From Rubripirellula sp. (GTDB lineage: Bacteria; Planctomycetota; Planctomycetia; Pirellulales; Pirellulaceae): a DNA stretch of 33,985 nt. This document shows positions 16,669 to 26,038 of this stretch, piece by piece. Position numbers and translations under genes: made by a program. The stretch is from the NCBI GenBank assembly GCA_028823035.1, contig JAPKCI010000046.1, positions 1-33,985 of the forward strand, in the 5' to 3' direction. The notes beneath the pieces were generated by a model that worked only from the letters and a program-made list of their open reading frames with translations, had not been told where the DNA came from and made no database searches. Each line of letters starts with the position of its first letter. The first letter of the stretch is position 1.

Positions 16669-18309
16669 TCAGGGTCTGGGGGCCCGCACGACTGTTGGCA
16701 AACGGCGATCCTTGAGATTCACAATCGACACGTTCTTGTCATTCTTGAGCTGTGGGCCGGGGGTGCTGCGTCCATCCGAAATCTGCTTTTGCAGTAGGCG
16801 AATCATGCTCGAGACTCGCGTTGGGTTGATTGATGCCAGATTGCGATCTTCATGCGGATCGTCTCGCAGATTAAATAGCTGGACGAACGGAGACTGCAGA
16901 ACGGTCGACTCGGTCAGCTGAGTATCGTAATCGGCGAGCGCATTCCGCCATGCGTCTTCCGGCGTGGGTATGTTTCCCTGTGAAACCGTACTGCCAGCAG
17001 GTGTACCGCTTCCCGGGCAGACACATAGTTTCCAATCACCGTCGCGTATGGCGAATGATACGACAGATCTCAGGATCAGATCTTTTCGCTGGCCATCGGC
17101 GATGGGATTCCGCAAGAGCTTTGCGAAACTTGTCGAGTCCGGACCCTGTTCCGAGGTCAGCATTGTGTTTGTCAGTTCGGCGAACGTTGCCATCATGTCA
17201 TTCAGCCCCACCAGAGCGTTGGATGTGCTTCCTGCTGGAATAACCCCGGGCCATTTGGCAATGAGCGGGACTCGCAGTCCGCCTTCGTAAATCGAGAATT
17301 TGTAACCCCGATAGGGGCCTGCAGAAAAGTGGCCCTCGGCTTCGAGCCACTGCAATTGACCAGGTGTGGCTTCCAATACATTGCCAGCGTAAGGCGCTGG
17401 ACCATGATCGGATGAGAACATTAGCAGTGTGTTGTCTTGCAGGCCTCGCTTTTTGAGTGCGTCATTGATGCGGGCAATCGAGTGATCAACTTCCATGACG
17501 AAATCACCATAGATTCCCAACCCGCTCTTGCCTCGCCAGTTCTTGCCCGGGCTCGTCGGTGTGTGTGGTGCTGTCAATGAGAGAAAGAGAAAAAAAGGCT
17601 TGCCGCTGCGCTGTTTTTCAATGAACGATTCGGCCTCGCGATAGAACGTCTCGATAACTTCATGATCTTCAAAATCTTTCTCAGCGGGGCCAACACGATT
17701 GAACGCGCTCCAACCTTTTTGAGCGGTAACCTCTCCCTGCCAGACGTTCTCCCTCGCGAACGCGTAGGGGTACATGTCCAACGATCCAGGGAGGATGAAA
17801 CTGTTATCAAAGCCAAATTGATTAGGTCCATGAATCAACGGCTTGGAGAAATCGACATTTGAAAGCCCCTGCGTTTTGCCATCTAATGTGGACATGATTG
17901 TGCCGAGATGCCACTTGCCGACATAACCAGTGCGGTATCCGGCGTTCTGAAGAAGTTTTCCAAGCGTGAAGTTTTCGGTGTTGGGACGGGGGCCACAGAA
18001 ACCCCACGGGCCGTTGTTGGTCGTCGCGCCATAACGCCAGTTGTATCGACCAGTCATCAGCGCACGCCGAGTCGGACCGCAGAAGGATGCGTTAGGATGC
18101 GCATCGGTAAAACGTAGACCTGCTGCAGCGAGAGCATCAATGTTTGGCGTCTCGATTTGACACCGGGCGCCGCCGTAGCAATTCACATCGCCGATTCCCA
18201 GATCGTCTGCCAATATGAAAACAATATTAGGTGGATCTGCTGCCAAAAGCTTTGATGAAATCAGAAACAGCAATGCAAGGAAACAGAGTCGTGTGGGTAA
18301 AAACTTCAT
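16669..18309 (-). CDS. Exported type I sulfatase
   Basis: The product has 546 residues and a signal peptide (1-24, ending KLLAA). The metal-binding start NIVFILADDLGIGD supplies the two Asp ligands. The formylglycine motif is CGPTR (C77-R81) within SFCGPTRRALMTGRY, a canonical C-x-P-x-R, so a maturase (FGE, not in this window) would convert C77. Other family marks are GYVGKWHLGT, LTAPHTP and LLMFSSDHGP, which gives the second metal-binding block. The C-terminus, with GRSTPGPQLKND, is common in planctomycete sulfatases. It hydrolyses sulfate esters in the periplasm, probably on a marine polysaccharide. It sits between the ThuA-like and haem-protein genes on the same strand. Confidence 0.96.
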   Translation of the reverse strand: MKFLPTRLCFLALLFLISSKLLAADPPNIVFILADDLGIGDVNCYGGARCQIETPNIDALAAAGLRFTDAHPNASFCGPTRRALMTGRYNWRYGATTNNGPWGFCGPRPNTENFTLGKLLQNAGYRTGYVGKWHLGTIMSTLDGKTQGLSNVDFSKPLIHGPNQFGFDNSFILPGSLDMYPYAFARENVWQGEVTAQKGWSAFNRVGPAEKDFEDHEVIETFYREAESFIEKQRSGKPFFLFLSLTAPHTPTSPGKNWRGKSGLGIYGDFVMEVDHSIARINDALKKRGLQDNTLLMFSSDHGPAPYAGNVLEATPGQLQWLEAEGHFSAGPYRGYKFSIYEGGLRVPLIAKWPGVIPAGSTSNALVGLNDMMATFAELTNTMLTSEQGPDSTSFAKLLRNPIADGQRKDLILRSVVSFAIRDGDWKLCVCPGSGTPAGSTVSQGNIPTPEDAWRNALADYDTQLTESTVLQSPFVQLFNLRDDPHEDRNLASINPTRVSSMIRLLQKQISDGRSTPGPQLKNDKNVSIVNLKDRRLPTVVRAPRP

Positions 18310-18638
18310 GGCGGACTTGAGCGTGCAGACTTCAGGGACGGAAGCATCGGGGTTGTGTTGGGTGCTTGACCGCGGATCAACATTGTCCCTGCGATAAACC
18401 GTATGGAAAAAGTCCGACGCGCGTCAGAGCGGTGATAGCAATCTATGAAAAAGAGTTATCGGGTTGTTTTCGTTAACAGTTCGTAACTTTAGTGACAAAC
18501 GTTGGCACGCCCCAAGGTGGGGACTCCGGACATTGGACCCGGGACTCCGGAAATTGGAATCCGGACACTGGACTCCGGGCGTTGGTTGAGACGCGGTCCG
18601 GTACGCGTTGGGAACTGCGTTGCGGGAAAAATGGTTCG
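18310..18638. other. Intergenic region with degenerate 14-bp repeat
   Basis: The 329 bases lie between the ThuA-like gene's stop and the sulfatase start, both on the minus strand. Apart from the repeat at 18523-18585 nothing was recognised. The short frames across it are repeat translations. Confidence 0.5.
18523..18585. repeat. Degenerate 14-bp repeat, four copies
   Basis: ACTCCGGACATTGG (18523-18536) is followed by a 7-base half-unit ACCCGGG, then ACTCCGGAAATTGG (18544), AATCCGGACACTGG (18558) and ACTCCGGGCGTTGG (18572) with no gap. The 7-base half-unit suggests slippage inside a 14-base period. The minus-strand reading gives a Ser/Pro/Glu-rich frame of no evident meaning. Confidence 0.75.
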
Positions 18639-19703
18639 CTACTTTTTGTTAGCCGCGTCGGAAGTAATGTTGTTGGCTGGAATTGGACTTTCGAATCCGT
18701 TGTAAACTTCTGGTTTGACGCCGCGTGCATAACCCCCGCCTCGAAACGTGTTGGGTTGGTACTTACCGACGAATGCGATTGAAACGGATGGGTCAATCTT
18801 GCCTTCCAGACCGACCATCCAATAGGTGGCATTGACTAACATTTGTCGGTATCCGTCGTTCAGGATGTCCTCGGATGCTCCGTACAGTGAAGTAAAGACA
18901 CGCGCTTTGGATCCGTCGTCGGCGGTGTATTCACGAGTCCACTCGGACGCCATGGGGGGCTTAGAGGAATCGGGTTCGCCATCAATGTTCATGCTCATGA
19001 GCGGTTGGGCCATGGTCAGTATGTTCCAGTCGTCTTGGGGGACGGCGTTGTAGCCGCCGCACTGAACGTGGATTTTCTTGACACCCTTCAGGATTGGATG
19101 TTCTGATTGCTCTGGAATGACCGTGATACGAGTGCTCTGTTTGTGGTTGCGACCATAGTGACCCACCCATGTCTGACCCAGCACCTGATGTCCAAAACCT
19201 TTCTCATAACCTTTTGTCTTGGCCTGGAAATCATACTTGGAATAGGCGCTCTCTTGTTTGCCGTATCGGAATCCGTGGGTCGAAGTTCGTAGGCCCATCA
19301 CGGGGCCACCGCGTTTCAGGTAGGCGTCAATGTATTTCATCTGCTCATCGGGAAGTGCCTGAAATCTGGTGAACATTATCAGACCGTCAGCCGACTCCAA
19401 GGCCTCTAGACCAGGGATGTTTGACTCACCTGCTTTGACTTCGCCGTTCGCATCGACGCCGAATAGGACGGTGCAATCAAATCCATGATGTTTGGCCAGA
19501 ATACGCGCCATCGCAGGCAGCGTTTCTTCGCCGCGGTATTCATGGTCGCTTGCGACAAAAACGAGGTGCTTGTTCTTGGCTACATCTGGATTGCCAGCGT
19601 ATTTGACAGGACTCACCGACTGCCCGGACGCCTTGTGAGCAGACAGACCTATCATGCAGAGGGGAAGTAGCATCTGTAGCAGGACGAGAGTCTTGAGCGG
19701 CAT
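18639..19703 (-). CDS. Exported ThuA-like domain protein
   Basis: From ATG 19703 the product has 354 residues and a signal peptide (1-27, ending HKASG). In-frame starts further up (to 19778) add a polar stretch before it and are rejected. The core HLVFVASDHEYRGEETLPAMA, split over the first strand and helix, then DGLIMFTRF and RGGPVMGLRTSTHGF, matches the ThuA/glutamine-amidotransferase-like fold often found in planctomycete secreted proteins. ThuA proteins are linked to trehalose and other sugar metabolism, but the reaction is not settled. It is first in the minus-strand run with the sulfatase and haem protein, and divergent from another sulfatase at 20037. Confidence 0.9.
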   Translation of the reverse strand: MPLKTLVLLQMLLPLCMIGLSAHKASGQSVSPVKYAGNPDVAKNKHLVFVASDHEYRGEETLPAMARILAKHHGFDCTVLFGVDANGEVKAGESNIPGLEALESADGLIMFTRFQALPDEQMKYIDAYLKRGGPVMGLRTSTHGFRYGKQESAYSKYDFQAKTKGYEKGFGHQVLGQTWVGHYGRNHKQSTRITVIPEQSEHPILKGVKKIHVQCGGYNAVPQDDWNILTMAQPLMSMNIDGEPDSSKPPMASEWTREYTADDGSKARVFTSLYGASEDILNDGYRQMLVNATYWMVGLEGKIDPSVSIAFVGKYQPNTFRGGGYARGVKPEVYNGFESPIPANNITSDAANKK

Positions 19704-19881
19704 TTGAGTTTCCACGTCTGGGGTGGGAAGGTACTGTTGGACTATCATGATGCGCGATTTTGCCACTGATTGCCACAAGGTGGATGACAGTCGGTTCGCC
19801 CCGAGCGGTTTTTTCGTCGCTTCGGTGGACCGCAGTTCGAATAGCCTGGATTTAAAATCTGAACCTGTAGGGCTACTCTGT

Positions 19882-19910
19882 TTTTGCCTGTAGGACCGGG
19901 GTGGTACAAT
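19882..19910 (+). promoter_or_regulatory. Possible sigma-70-type promoter for the 20037 sulfatase
   Basis: TACAAT at 19905-19910 is a near-consensus -10 box, with a T-rich TTTTGC at 19882-19887 17 bases upstream as a weak -35 box. It lies 127 bases before the chosen start ATG 20037, in the divergent region. Planctomycete promoters are poorly defined, so this is tentative. Confidence 0.3.
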
Positions 19911-20036
19911 CGTGGTATTCTAACGGACCTGCCCGGCTCAATGAGAATGCAGGCGGTTCGCCGGGACCATGGGACGTTTGTGTTCCATCAACTGCCAGTT
20001 CTACCGAGAGCAAATTACCGTACATTTCAGAAAGCC

Positions 20037-21929
20037 ATGACGAAAAACAATCACAGCCGAGCGAGGCTTGTTGTAGCCTTGGGCAGTTTCTTCATCTCCA
20101 TGCTTGGGTTTACCAAGTTCTCTGCGGCCGATGAAGTCCAGCAAAAACCGAATATCCTGTGGATCACTAGTGAGGATAACGGCGTCGCGTGGGTGAGTTG
20201 TTATGGGGGCACCAATGCGAAAACGCCCGCGATTGACCAATTAGCAAGGGAGGGCTTTCGTTACCTGCATTGTTTCGATAACGCTGCTGTCTGTGCACCA
20301 ACGCGTTCGTGTTGGATCACGGGGATGTACGGGATTTCAAATGGGACACAACCGATGCGGAGCCGCAATGTGATTCCGCACGACAAGATCCGGTATTACC
20401 CGGATCTTCTGAAACGCGCCGGTTACCACACTTCGAACCCCGGAAAGACAGATTACAACATCGGCGGACGTGACGATAAAGAATGTTGGGACTACAGGGG
20501 TGGGAAAAAAAAGTCGCAATACGGATGGCGTTATCGGCAGGAAGGTCAGCCGTTTTTCGCAATCGTGAACATTGGTGACAGCCACGAAAGCCGGGCTCAC
20601 GGCGAGGCGGGTAAGTTGCGAAATGACCCGGCTAAGATGAAGCTCTTTTCTTACCACCCAGATCTGCCAGTGGTCCGCAGGAATTATGCCAAGTACGCTG
20701 ACGCAGTTGAAAACATGGACGGCAAGGTGCAGGCAACACTCGACGCATTGAAAGAGGATGGCTTATACGATGACACGATCATCGTTTACAACTCTGATCA
20801 TGGCGGGGTAATGGCGCGCAGCAAACGCTTTCTGTATTCCAGTGGAGTTCACTGCCCGTTGGTCATTCGGATTCCAGAAAAATACAGGAATCTGTACCCA
20901 TCTGCAAAGCCTGGTGACACGGTAGAACGAATTGTTAGTTTCGTGGACATGCCCAAGACATGGCTTAGCCTAGCCGGTGCAGAGGTTCCTGATACTTATC
21001 AAGGGACCATTTTCCTTGGTTCCGGAACTGAGGCCGCGCCTGCTTATCATCTAGGGTTTCGGGAACGTGCCGACGAGCGTTTGGACCACGTGCGTTTGAT
21101 GCGTGATGCAAGATTTGCTTATCATAAAAATTACATGCCTTTTGCACCAGCAGGGCAGCACCTTGCCTACCTTTGGAAGGCACCCGCGACGCCAGCATGG
21201 GAAAAATATCATCGAGACGGAAAAAGCGATGAGATTACGGGACGCTTCTTTGAACCACGCGTGTCCGAGGAGTTTTACGACAATCAGAGCGATTTTGACA
21301 ATGTGCACAATCTGATCAATGAATCAGAGCATCAAGCTAAAATCGCTGAGCTCAAAAGTGAGTTGCGAAAACGCCAATTGGAGTTGAGGGACTCGGGATT
21401 GTTGCCGGAAAAGATGCGTGAGCGGCGAGCAGCCGAGAATGGAATTACCATCTACGAGATGGTTCGTGATGAAAAGCTTTACCCGCTCGAACAATACCTT
21501 GATGCGGCTGATTTGGCGCTTGCACGCGACCCTGTGAATATTGCCCAGTTGACGCGTTGGATGAAGGATGATGACGAGGGCATGCGATGGTGGGCGGTCG
21601 TTGGCTTGCATTTATTGAAGGACGATGCGGCTCCAGTTCGTCAATCACTGAAGAAGGGACTCGACGACTCGAGTGACGAAGTGAAAATGATGTCCGCCTG
21701 GACCTTGGTTAACTTGGGTGATACCAATGCTGGGCTGGTGACGCTTGAAACACTGCTGTTTGAAGATGAATCGAAAACATCGAACACGACCATGTTGCAC
21801 AACGTCCTTGATTGGATGGGTGATCCGGCGTTGCCGCTGGTTAAGAAATACATCGCTAATGGCGGAAACCGCCAGGGTCGTTATGGGATCGGGATTCTTG
21901 GTCGAATCGCGCAACTGAACGGATGGTGA
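20037..21929 (+). CDS. Exported heparan-N-sulfatase-like sulfatase with HEAT-like tail
   Basis: From ATG 20037 the product has 630 residues and a signal peptide (1-31, ending FSAAD). The in-frame upstream TTG at 19884 is rejected because it would precede the signal by 51 residues and overlap the possible promoter. The formylglycine motif is CAPTR (C86-R90) in VCAPTRSCWITGMY. The start of the metal site is ITSEDNG, and NSDHGG forms the later block, as in the sulfamidase (SGSH) branch of the sulfatases. Residues about 520-630 form helical pairs (WWAVVGLHLLKDDAAPVRQ, AWTLVNLGDTNAGLVTLE) typical of HEAT repeats. The tail may bind a partner or polymer. Likely substrate is an N- or O-sulfated glycan. 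Confidence 0.95.
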   Translation: MTKNNHSRARLVVALGSFFISMLGFTKFSAADEVQQKPNILWITSEDNGVAWVSCYGGTNAKTPAIDQLAREGFRYLHCFDNAAVCAPTRSCWITGMYGISNGTQPMRSRNVIPHDKIRYYPDLLKRAGYHTSNPGKTDYNIGGRDDKECWDYRGGKKKSQYGWRYRQEGQPFFAIVNIGDSHESRAHGEAGKLRNDPAKMKLFSYHPDLPVVRRNYAKYADAVENMDGKVQATLDALKEDGLYDDTIIVYNSDHGGVMARSKRFLYSSGVHCPLVIRIPEKYRNLYPSAKPGDTVERIVSFVDMPKTWLSLAGAEVPDTYQGTIFLGSGTEAAPAYHLGFRERADERLDHVRLMRDARFAYHKNYMPFAPAGQHLAYLWKAPATPAWEKYHRDGKSDEITGRFFEPRVSEEFYDNQSDFDNVHNLINESEHQAKIAELKSELRKRQLELRDSGLLPEKMRERRAAENGITIYEMVRDEKLYPLEQYLDAADLALARDPVNIAQLTRWMKDDDEGMRWWAVVGLHLLKDDAAPVRQSLKKGLDDSSDEVKMMSAWTLVNLGDTNAGLVTLETLLFEDESKTSNTTMLHNVLDWMGDPALPLVKKYIANGGNRQGRYGIGILGRIAQLNGW

Positions 21930-21940
21930 ACCTGGATGGT

Positions 21941-22237
21941 TCACGGGCGCTCAGGCAATCTAATCAAGATGCCTTCCGGGTCATCAGACAGCGGAGGCAT
22001 ACCATTGGCTGGTAGGACAGTAAGTATCAAATCTACTTGCTCCTCAAACATGGTGATGCGATGTTCCTTGGTTTGACCAGCCAATGACTTTGTAATGAAC
22101 ACAGGTGTAAGTTGTGTGACTGTTTGTGGCAGTTTTCCAAATTTGATTTGGTACTCTCTGGCAGCGATTCCGACCCTGACTAAGATCTCGCTGTTTTCAT
22201 GTTCTAAGTCCATACGAAAGCGAAACGGCGGATTCAT
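21941..22237 (-). CDS. Small protein of unknown function
   Basis: ATG 22237 gives 98 residues. An in-frame TTG at 22261 is also possible, and a stop in frame at 22286-22288 limits any extension. The middle reads AAREYQIKFGKLPQTVTQL, which resembles the short helix and turn motif (YxxxxGxLPxTLxxL) found near the end of planctomycete pilin-like and membrane proteins. The last part (PPLSDDPEGILIRLPERP) is polar. The gene could be an independent small cytoplasmic protein or the remnant of a longer one. It ends 11 bases from the stop of the convergent sulfatase, so no separate terminator fits between them. Confidence 0.4.
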   Translation of the reverse strand: MNPPFRFRMDLEHENSEILVRVGIAAREYQIKFGKLPQTVTQLTPVFITKSLAGQTKEHRITMFEEQVDLILTVLPANGMPPLSDDPEGILIRLPERP

Positions 22238-22430
22238 GGGGTGGAAGTGATTTACCGTCAAATGGTCGCGAACCGGTTTTGTGTTTTACCAAGTAGGGAC
22301 AAATGTGCCGATAGACGAGCGGGAAACCTCGAACGAAGCAGGTGGCGCCATGGATAGAGCTGAAGGAACCGGGCCCATCCTCGCTGCACTATTTAGAGGT
22401 GCTGCTAAGTCGGTCCGTCTACGCGATTCT

Positions 22431-25400
22431 TCATGAACGAAGGAGATCGATTGCATGCTGCGTAGCTGTGTCGGGATTGCGAATCAGCGCGCGATGAGGA
22501 ATTCTGCTGACTGTCCAGCCTGCCCGTCGCAGACGCTGTTGCGTCTCCAGGTGTCTCCAGTTTGGCGTGCCGGCATGGCGATGTAGGTCGCAGACAATGG
22601 CAAGGTTCGTGGTCTCGTTGGCCACAACAATTGGCACTTCAGTTCCAGCGGTTTTCAGAGACATCCAGACATCGAGGTTCTTTTCCCGTAGTTGCCCGGC
22701 GAACTTTGACTCAACGTCACTGTGCTGCTGGGTTCCGAATTTCGAACCGGTCCACGGCGTCGTGGTATGCATCAGGAATTCTCGCAGTATCCCGGAGGGC
22801 AAATCTGTCGCTTCCACTGATGTCACCACGATCAGTTTCTGCCGGGCCCTCGTAATTGCCACATTAAAAAGGTTCGGCGTTTCAAGAAACTGCAGCGACG
22901 ACCGGTGAGCATCTGCATCGATCGATGTTGTGAAGATGACAACGTCCTTTTCATCACCCTGAAGTGAATGAGCCGTGCCAACAACAAGTCCGTGTTTTCT
23001 GATCACTTCTGAACTGAAGTCGTCGATGATTCTGCGTTTCAATTGGTCCGCGTGATCCCGGAACGGGGTGACGATTCCAAGGGATAATGGGGGGTGGTTC
23101 TGGTTCTGTTCGATGTGTTGGTGGACCAGAGCAATGACCTCGTCTAATTCAGCAGGGTTCACACTGCTGTCTGGTTCGCGGCGTCCGGACACTTTGTGCA
23201 GAGTGATTGCGGTTTCGCCCTCGTGACTCGGACGTCCGGTCATGATGTTTAATTCTCCGTCGTAAAAGGCGCGGTTCGAAAAGCTGATGATGTGCGGATG
23301 GGATCGAAAATGCTCATCCAATAGATAGAAATTCCGCTGCTCCACTGCGTCAGCTGCGACATCGAACAGGCTGCGTCGATAGTGAAAGCGGCTTTGCTCA
23401 TCCGTGGATAGTCCGTTGCGGACACAATAGGCCTGTTCGCGGGTTCGACTGAGAAAACAAACATGCCGCAATTGGTTTGGATCCCCAACCACCACCGCCC
23501 GCTTACCTCTCATCAGGGCGACCGATGCGAGGGCCAAATCGCACTGTGATGCTTCGTCAATCACGACGACGTCAAATAGTGCTGGGGTGGCCGGAAGCAC
23601 CTCGCACAATGATCGGGTCGTTGACGCCCAACTCGGGAATGCTTCGGTCAACAATGTTGCCTGTAGGCCTCGCTTGAGCTTGCTTTTTAGTTCGCGATTG
23701 CGTCTGCGCAACAGTTTGCCGAGATCTCTTAATGCTGCCCGATGCTCCTGATTGGATACCAGTGCACGCATTTGGCGGTGACGCATCAACTGCAATAGAT
23801 CCAAGGCGCATTGGTGTCGCTGGCGTTCAGTTTCGCATGTCTGATCCCAAATTACATCTGCAGGAAACGGTTGTTTTAGGCGATTTTCGAACTCCTCAAA
23901 TTCGGCTCGCAGGGAATAGAATTGGAGCATAGCTGCGATTTCATCATTACTTACCGCGTCGTCTTCAGGAGGTAACTTCAACAGCTTGCGAACGCGTTTG
24001 AGGTCCCAATTGCCCCACCACTTCAGCATGAAGTGTTTGTTTGTTTGTTGGTTGCGCTTGCTACGCTGAAACAACCGGTTTGCCTTCCTGACAATTTTTT
24101 TGTCGAGTTTTTGTGTCGGATGCGGTAGCAGTGGTTCAGACTGCTCGCAGTCCTCATGCATCTGGCTCCACTTTTGTTCGGCCTCGATGGCCTTTTTAAA
24201 TCCCTCTTCCAACTTCTGCAACTGTTTTGACAATGCGTAGTGTTGGGCGGCACTCTTTTGAACTGATGTATCAACCGTTTTTCCCAAGTTGTTTTTTGGT
24301 CCGGTGATTTTTCGGATTTTGGCAGCAAGGTCGCGCTGCGTCTTCCTTCCTCCTGACCGCGCAATCGACAAGGGGCCCGCTCTTTTCTCGACCGACTGGG
24401 TAACAACCTCGACAGCCTTTTCCATTTGAGATGCTAACAAGACGGTTTGGCCGTTGAGCATCGCGTCCAACATGATCGCCGCAATCGTATAGGATTTGCC
24501 GGTACCTGGTGGACCGGTGACTACCGTCAGCGGCGATGACCGGGCACTTTCGATGATGGCTGCTTGCGCGGGAGTCAGCGGAAGCGGGTGAATTTCATCG
24601 GGAAAAAGTCTGTCATGCGGCTGAGATTCCTCGGGCTCGGCAGTGGGGGGATCGAACAGACATCCGAACGCTGTCTTTTCAAGCGGCATGCTTTGCATGG
24701 CACGCAATTCACTGAGTGCCGACATCGCGTGGCCGGTTTTTTTACCTAACAGTATCGCTGTCGCTGGCAGCAATTTGAACGTGTCGTCCTTTGCGGTCTG
24801 CGGAACGTAAAAATCAACGAATTGCGTTTGCTGTCCATCGGGATGTTTGCTCGGGGGAACAGAGGCAGATTGACTTTGGTTGGACAGATCGATGCGTGTG
24901 GATTGTTTTCTCCGCGGCGCTGGCAATTCAGTTGAGAGAGGGACTTCCGGTGCTATCATCCGGAACCGCTGCCAAAAGCTGTGGAATTCATCTTCGTCCA
25001 CTGGAAAGTCGGGGACAAACTCGGACAAATCGGCAAGCCGGTCCTGCAGATCGTCTTCTTCGCCTTGCAACAGCTCGGCCAACAGACTGAAGTTTACAGT
25101 GAACTCTGCTTCGGTTGCTCTGACCGTGATCGCATCGTCATCTGTCTGTTTTATCTGAATTGGTACTTCGAGCAGCGGAGCACAAAATTGTTTGTATTTA
25201 TGGGTTTCCTTCGATTTTATCCGACCGACTAGAAACAATGCTCCCAAGCTCAGAGACGCACTTTCGCTATTCAGTGCGGCACGCTTTCCCAGTTCCACTG
25301 CGTCTGGATCGTCTAGCGTCAGTTGTCGGGTCGCGCCAAGAGATTTCTGCTCGACAGTGGTCAACGGCAGCAGCGCAACGTCCTTTTGATCGAGAACATT

Positions 25401-25490
25401 GACAGAACTCGCCCAGTCTGTTTGTGCTGCCAAACAGTCATGGAAGTAACTGACGAGTCGATGGTTCAGAGAGAGATCGCACTCGGGCAT
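22431..25490 (-). CDS. Superfamily 1 DNA/RNA helicase with degenerate C-terminal nuclease-like domain
   Basis: The product has 1019 residues, cytoplasmic. The first 300 residues are a beta-rich N-terminal region (LGALFLVGRIKSKETHKYKQ, then APLLEVPIQI). Walker A is GPPGTGKS (K332), Walker B VVVIDEAS (D645, E646), motif III VVGDPNQLRHV, and the C-terminal motifs include GTAHSLQGDEKDVVIF and NVAITRARQKLIVV. This is the UPF1/DNA2-like order. A helical insertion of about 300 residues separates Walker A from Walker B. Residues 923-1019 resemble the MTES_1575 branch of PD-(D/E)xK nucleases, but the IDLAV Asp is Pro (P953) and the Glu of IExDG is Val. The domain is likely inactive and DNA-binding. 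Relatives occur in anti-phage loci; no partner gene is visible here. Confidence 0.93.
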   Translation of the reverse strand: MPECDLSLNHRLVSYFHDCLAAQTDWASSVNVLDQKDVALLPLTTVEQKSLGATRQLTLDDPDAVELGKRAALNSESASLSLGALFLVGRIKSKETHKYKQFCAPLLEVPIQIKQTDDDAITVRATEAEFTVNFSLLAELLQGEEDDLQDRLADLSEFVPDFPVDEDEFHSFWQRFRMIAPEVPLSTELPAPRRKQSTRIDLSNQSQSASVPPSKHPDGQQTQFVDFYVPQTAKDDTFKLLPATAILLGKKTGHAMSALSELRAMQSMPLEKTAFGCLFDPPTAEPEESQPHDRLFPDEIHPLPLTPAQAAIIESARSSPLTVVTGPPGTGKSYTIAAIMLDAMLNGQTVLLASQMEKAVEVVTQSVEKRAGPLSIARSGGRKTQRDLAAKIRKITGPKNNLGKTVDTSVQKSAAQHYALSKQLQKLEEGFKKAIEAEQKWSQMHEDCEQSEPLLPHPTQKLDKKIVRKANRLFQRSKRNQQTNKHFMLKWWGNWDLKRVRKLLKLPPEDDAVSNDEIAAMLQFYSLRAEFEEFENRLKQPFPADVIWDQTCETERQRHQCALDLLQLMRHRQMRALVSNQEHRAALRDLGKLLRRRNRELKSKLKRGLQATLLTEAFPSWASTTRSLCEVLPATPALFDVVVIDEASQCDLALASVALMRGKRAVVVGDPNQLRHVCFLSRTREQAYCVRNGLSTDEQSRFHYRRSLFDVAADAVEQRNFYLLDEHFRSHPHIISFSNRAFYDGELNIMTGRPSHEGETAITLHKVSGRREPDSSVNPAELDEVIALVHQHIEQNQNHPPLSLGIVTPFRDHADQLKRRIIDDFSSEVIRKHGLVVGTAHSLQGDEKDVVIFTTSIDADAHRSSLQFLETPNLFNVAITRARQKLIVVTSVEATDLPSGILREFLMHTTTPWTGSKFGTQQHSDVESKFAGQLREKNLDVWMSLKTAGTEVPIVVANETTNLAIVCDLHRHAGTPNWRHLETQQRLRRAGWTVSRIPHRALIRNPDTATQHAIDLLRS

Positions 25491-26038
25491 GTTGGTACTT
25501 AACCAGAGTTCGGAAAAGCTAAACTCGGAGCGTCCATGATAGCATGTCGACCACGCTTAGGTGTTGAGAGGCATGATTCGGTGGATGACCACGACTGGCT
25601 CAGCTTACCACGATTGGTTCAAATAGTGTCGCAATGACAGAATAGGTGGATGGCGCCGACGATGGAATGACCGTCAATGTTTGTGCACTCTGCCGGGCCG
25701 GTAGTAAATAGGCGTGGGTCGGTAGTAAATAGGTGTCCCGGTGCTACCGCGTGGGGCCGAGGAATTGCGTGTGGATCATGAATCCCGTTTGGGTGGTCTT
25801 AGAAACTCGGTTTCTGGGAAGCGTCATGGACTAATCCGCTTCGTTGCTTTCCAGTTAGGGAAGTTTTTCTGTTGCGATTATGATGCATTCTATCGATCCC
25901 GCCGCCTTGTTCTCACACTCGCACTTCACATTCGTTTTGAAAATCTTTACCGGCACCTTGTTAATGATGAAAATCCTGACGCGAATTCTAACTTTTTTGC
26001 GTCTCCACTTGCATCGTTTTCCGAAACTCGCTTGTTGG
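25491..26038. other. Gene-poor region upstream of the DUF1552 remnant
   Basis: It contains the direct repeat at 25699-25733 and a short inverted repeat AGAAAC-TCG-GTTTCT at 25801-25815. Some plus-strand frames are open but have no recognisable family features, and may be decayed upstream parts of the DUF1552 gene or its usual neighbours. No intact gene is supported. Confidence 0.5.
25699..25733 (+). repeat. 14-bp direct repeat, two copies
   Basis: CGGTAGTAAATAGG is present at 25699-25712 and 25720-25733, exactly 21 bases apart, so two full turns of helix. It lies upstream of the DUF1552 remnant. It might be an operator-like pair or part of a decayed repeat element. Confidence 0.6.

Noticed and set aside
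16625-16669. Sulfatase C-terminus might continue by frameshift (LNDLVHKQREYL in the +1 frame after PRP)
   Set aside because: The C-terminus already has the usual length and the GRSTPGP region; the extra frame could be chance and nothing shows a slippery site.
19884-20036. Upstream TTG start for the sulfatase at 20037
   Set aside because: It would place 51 residues before a clear signal peptide and overlaps the possible promoter.
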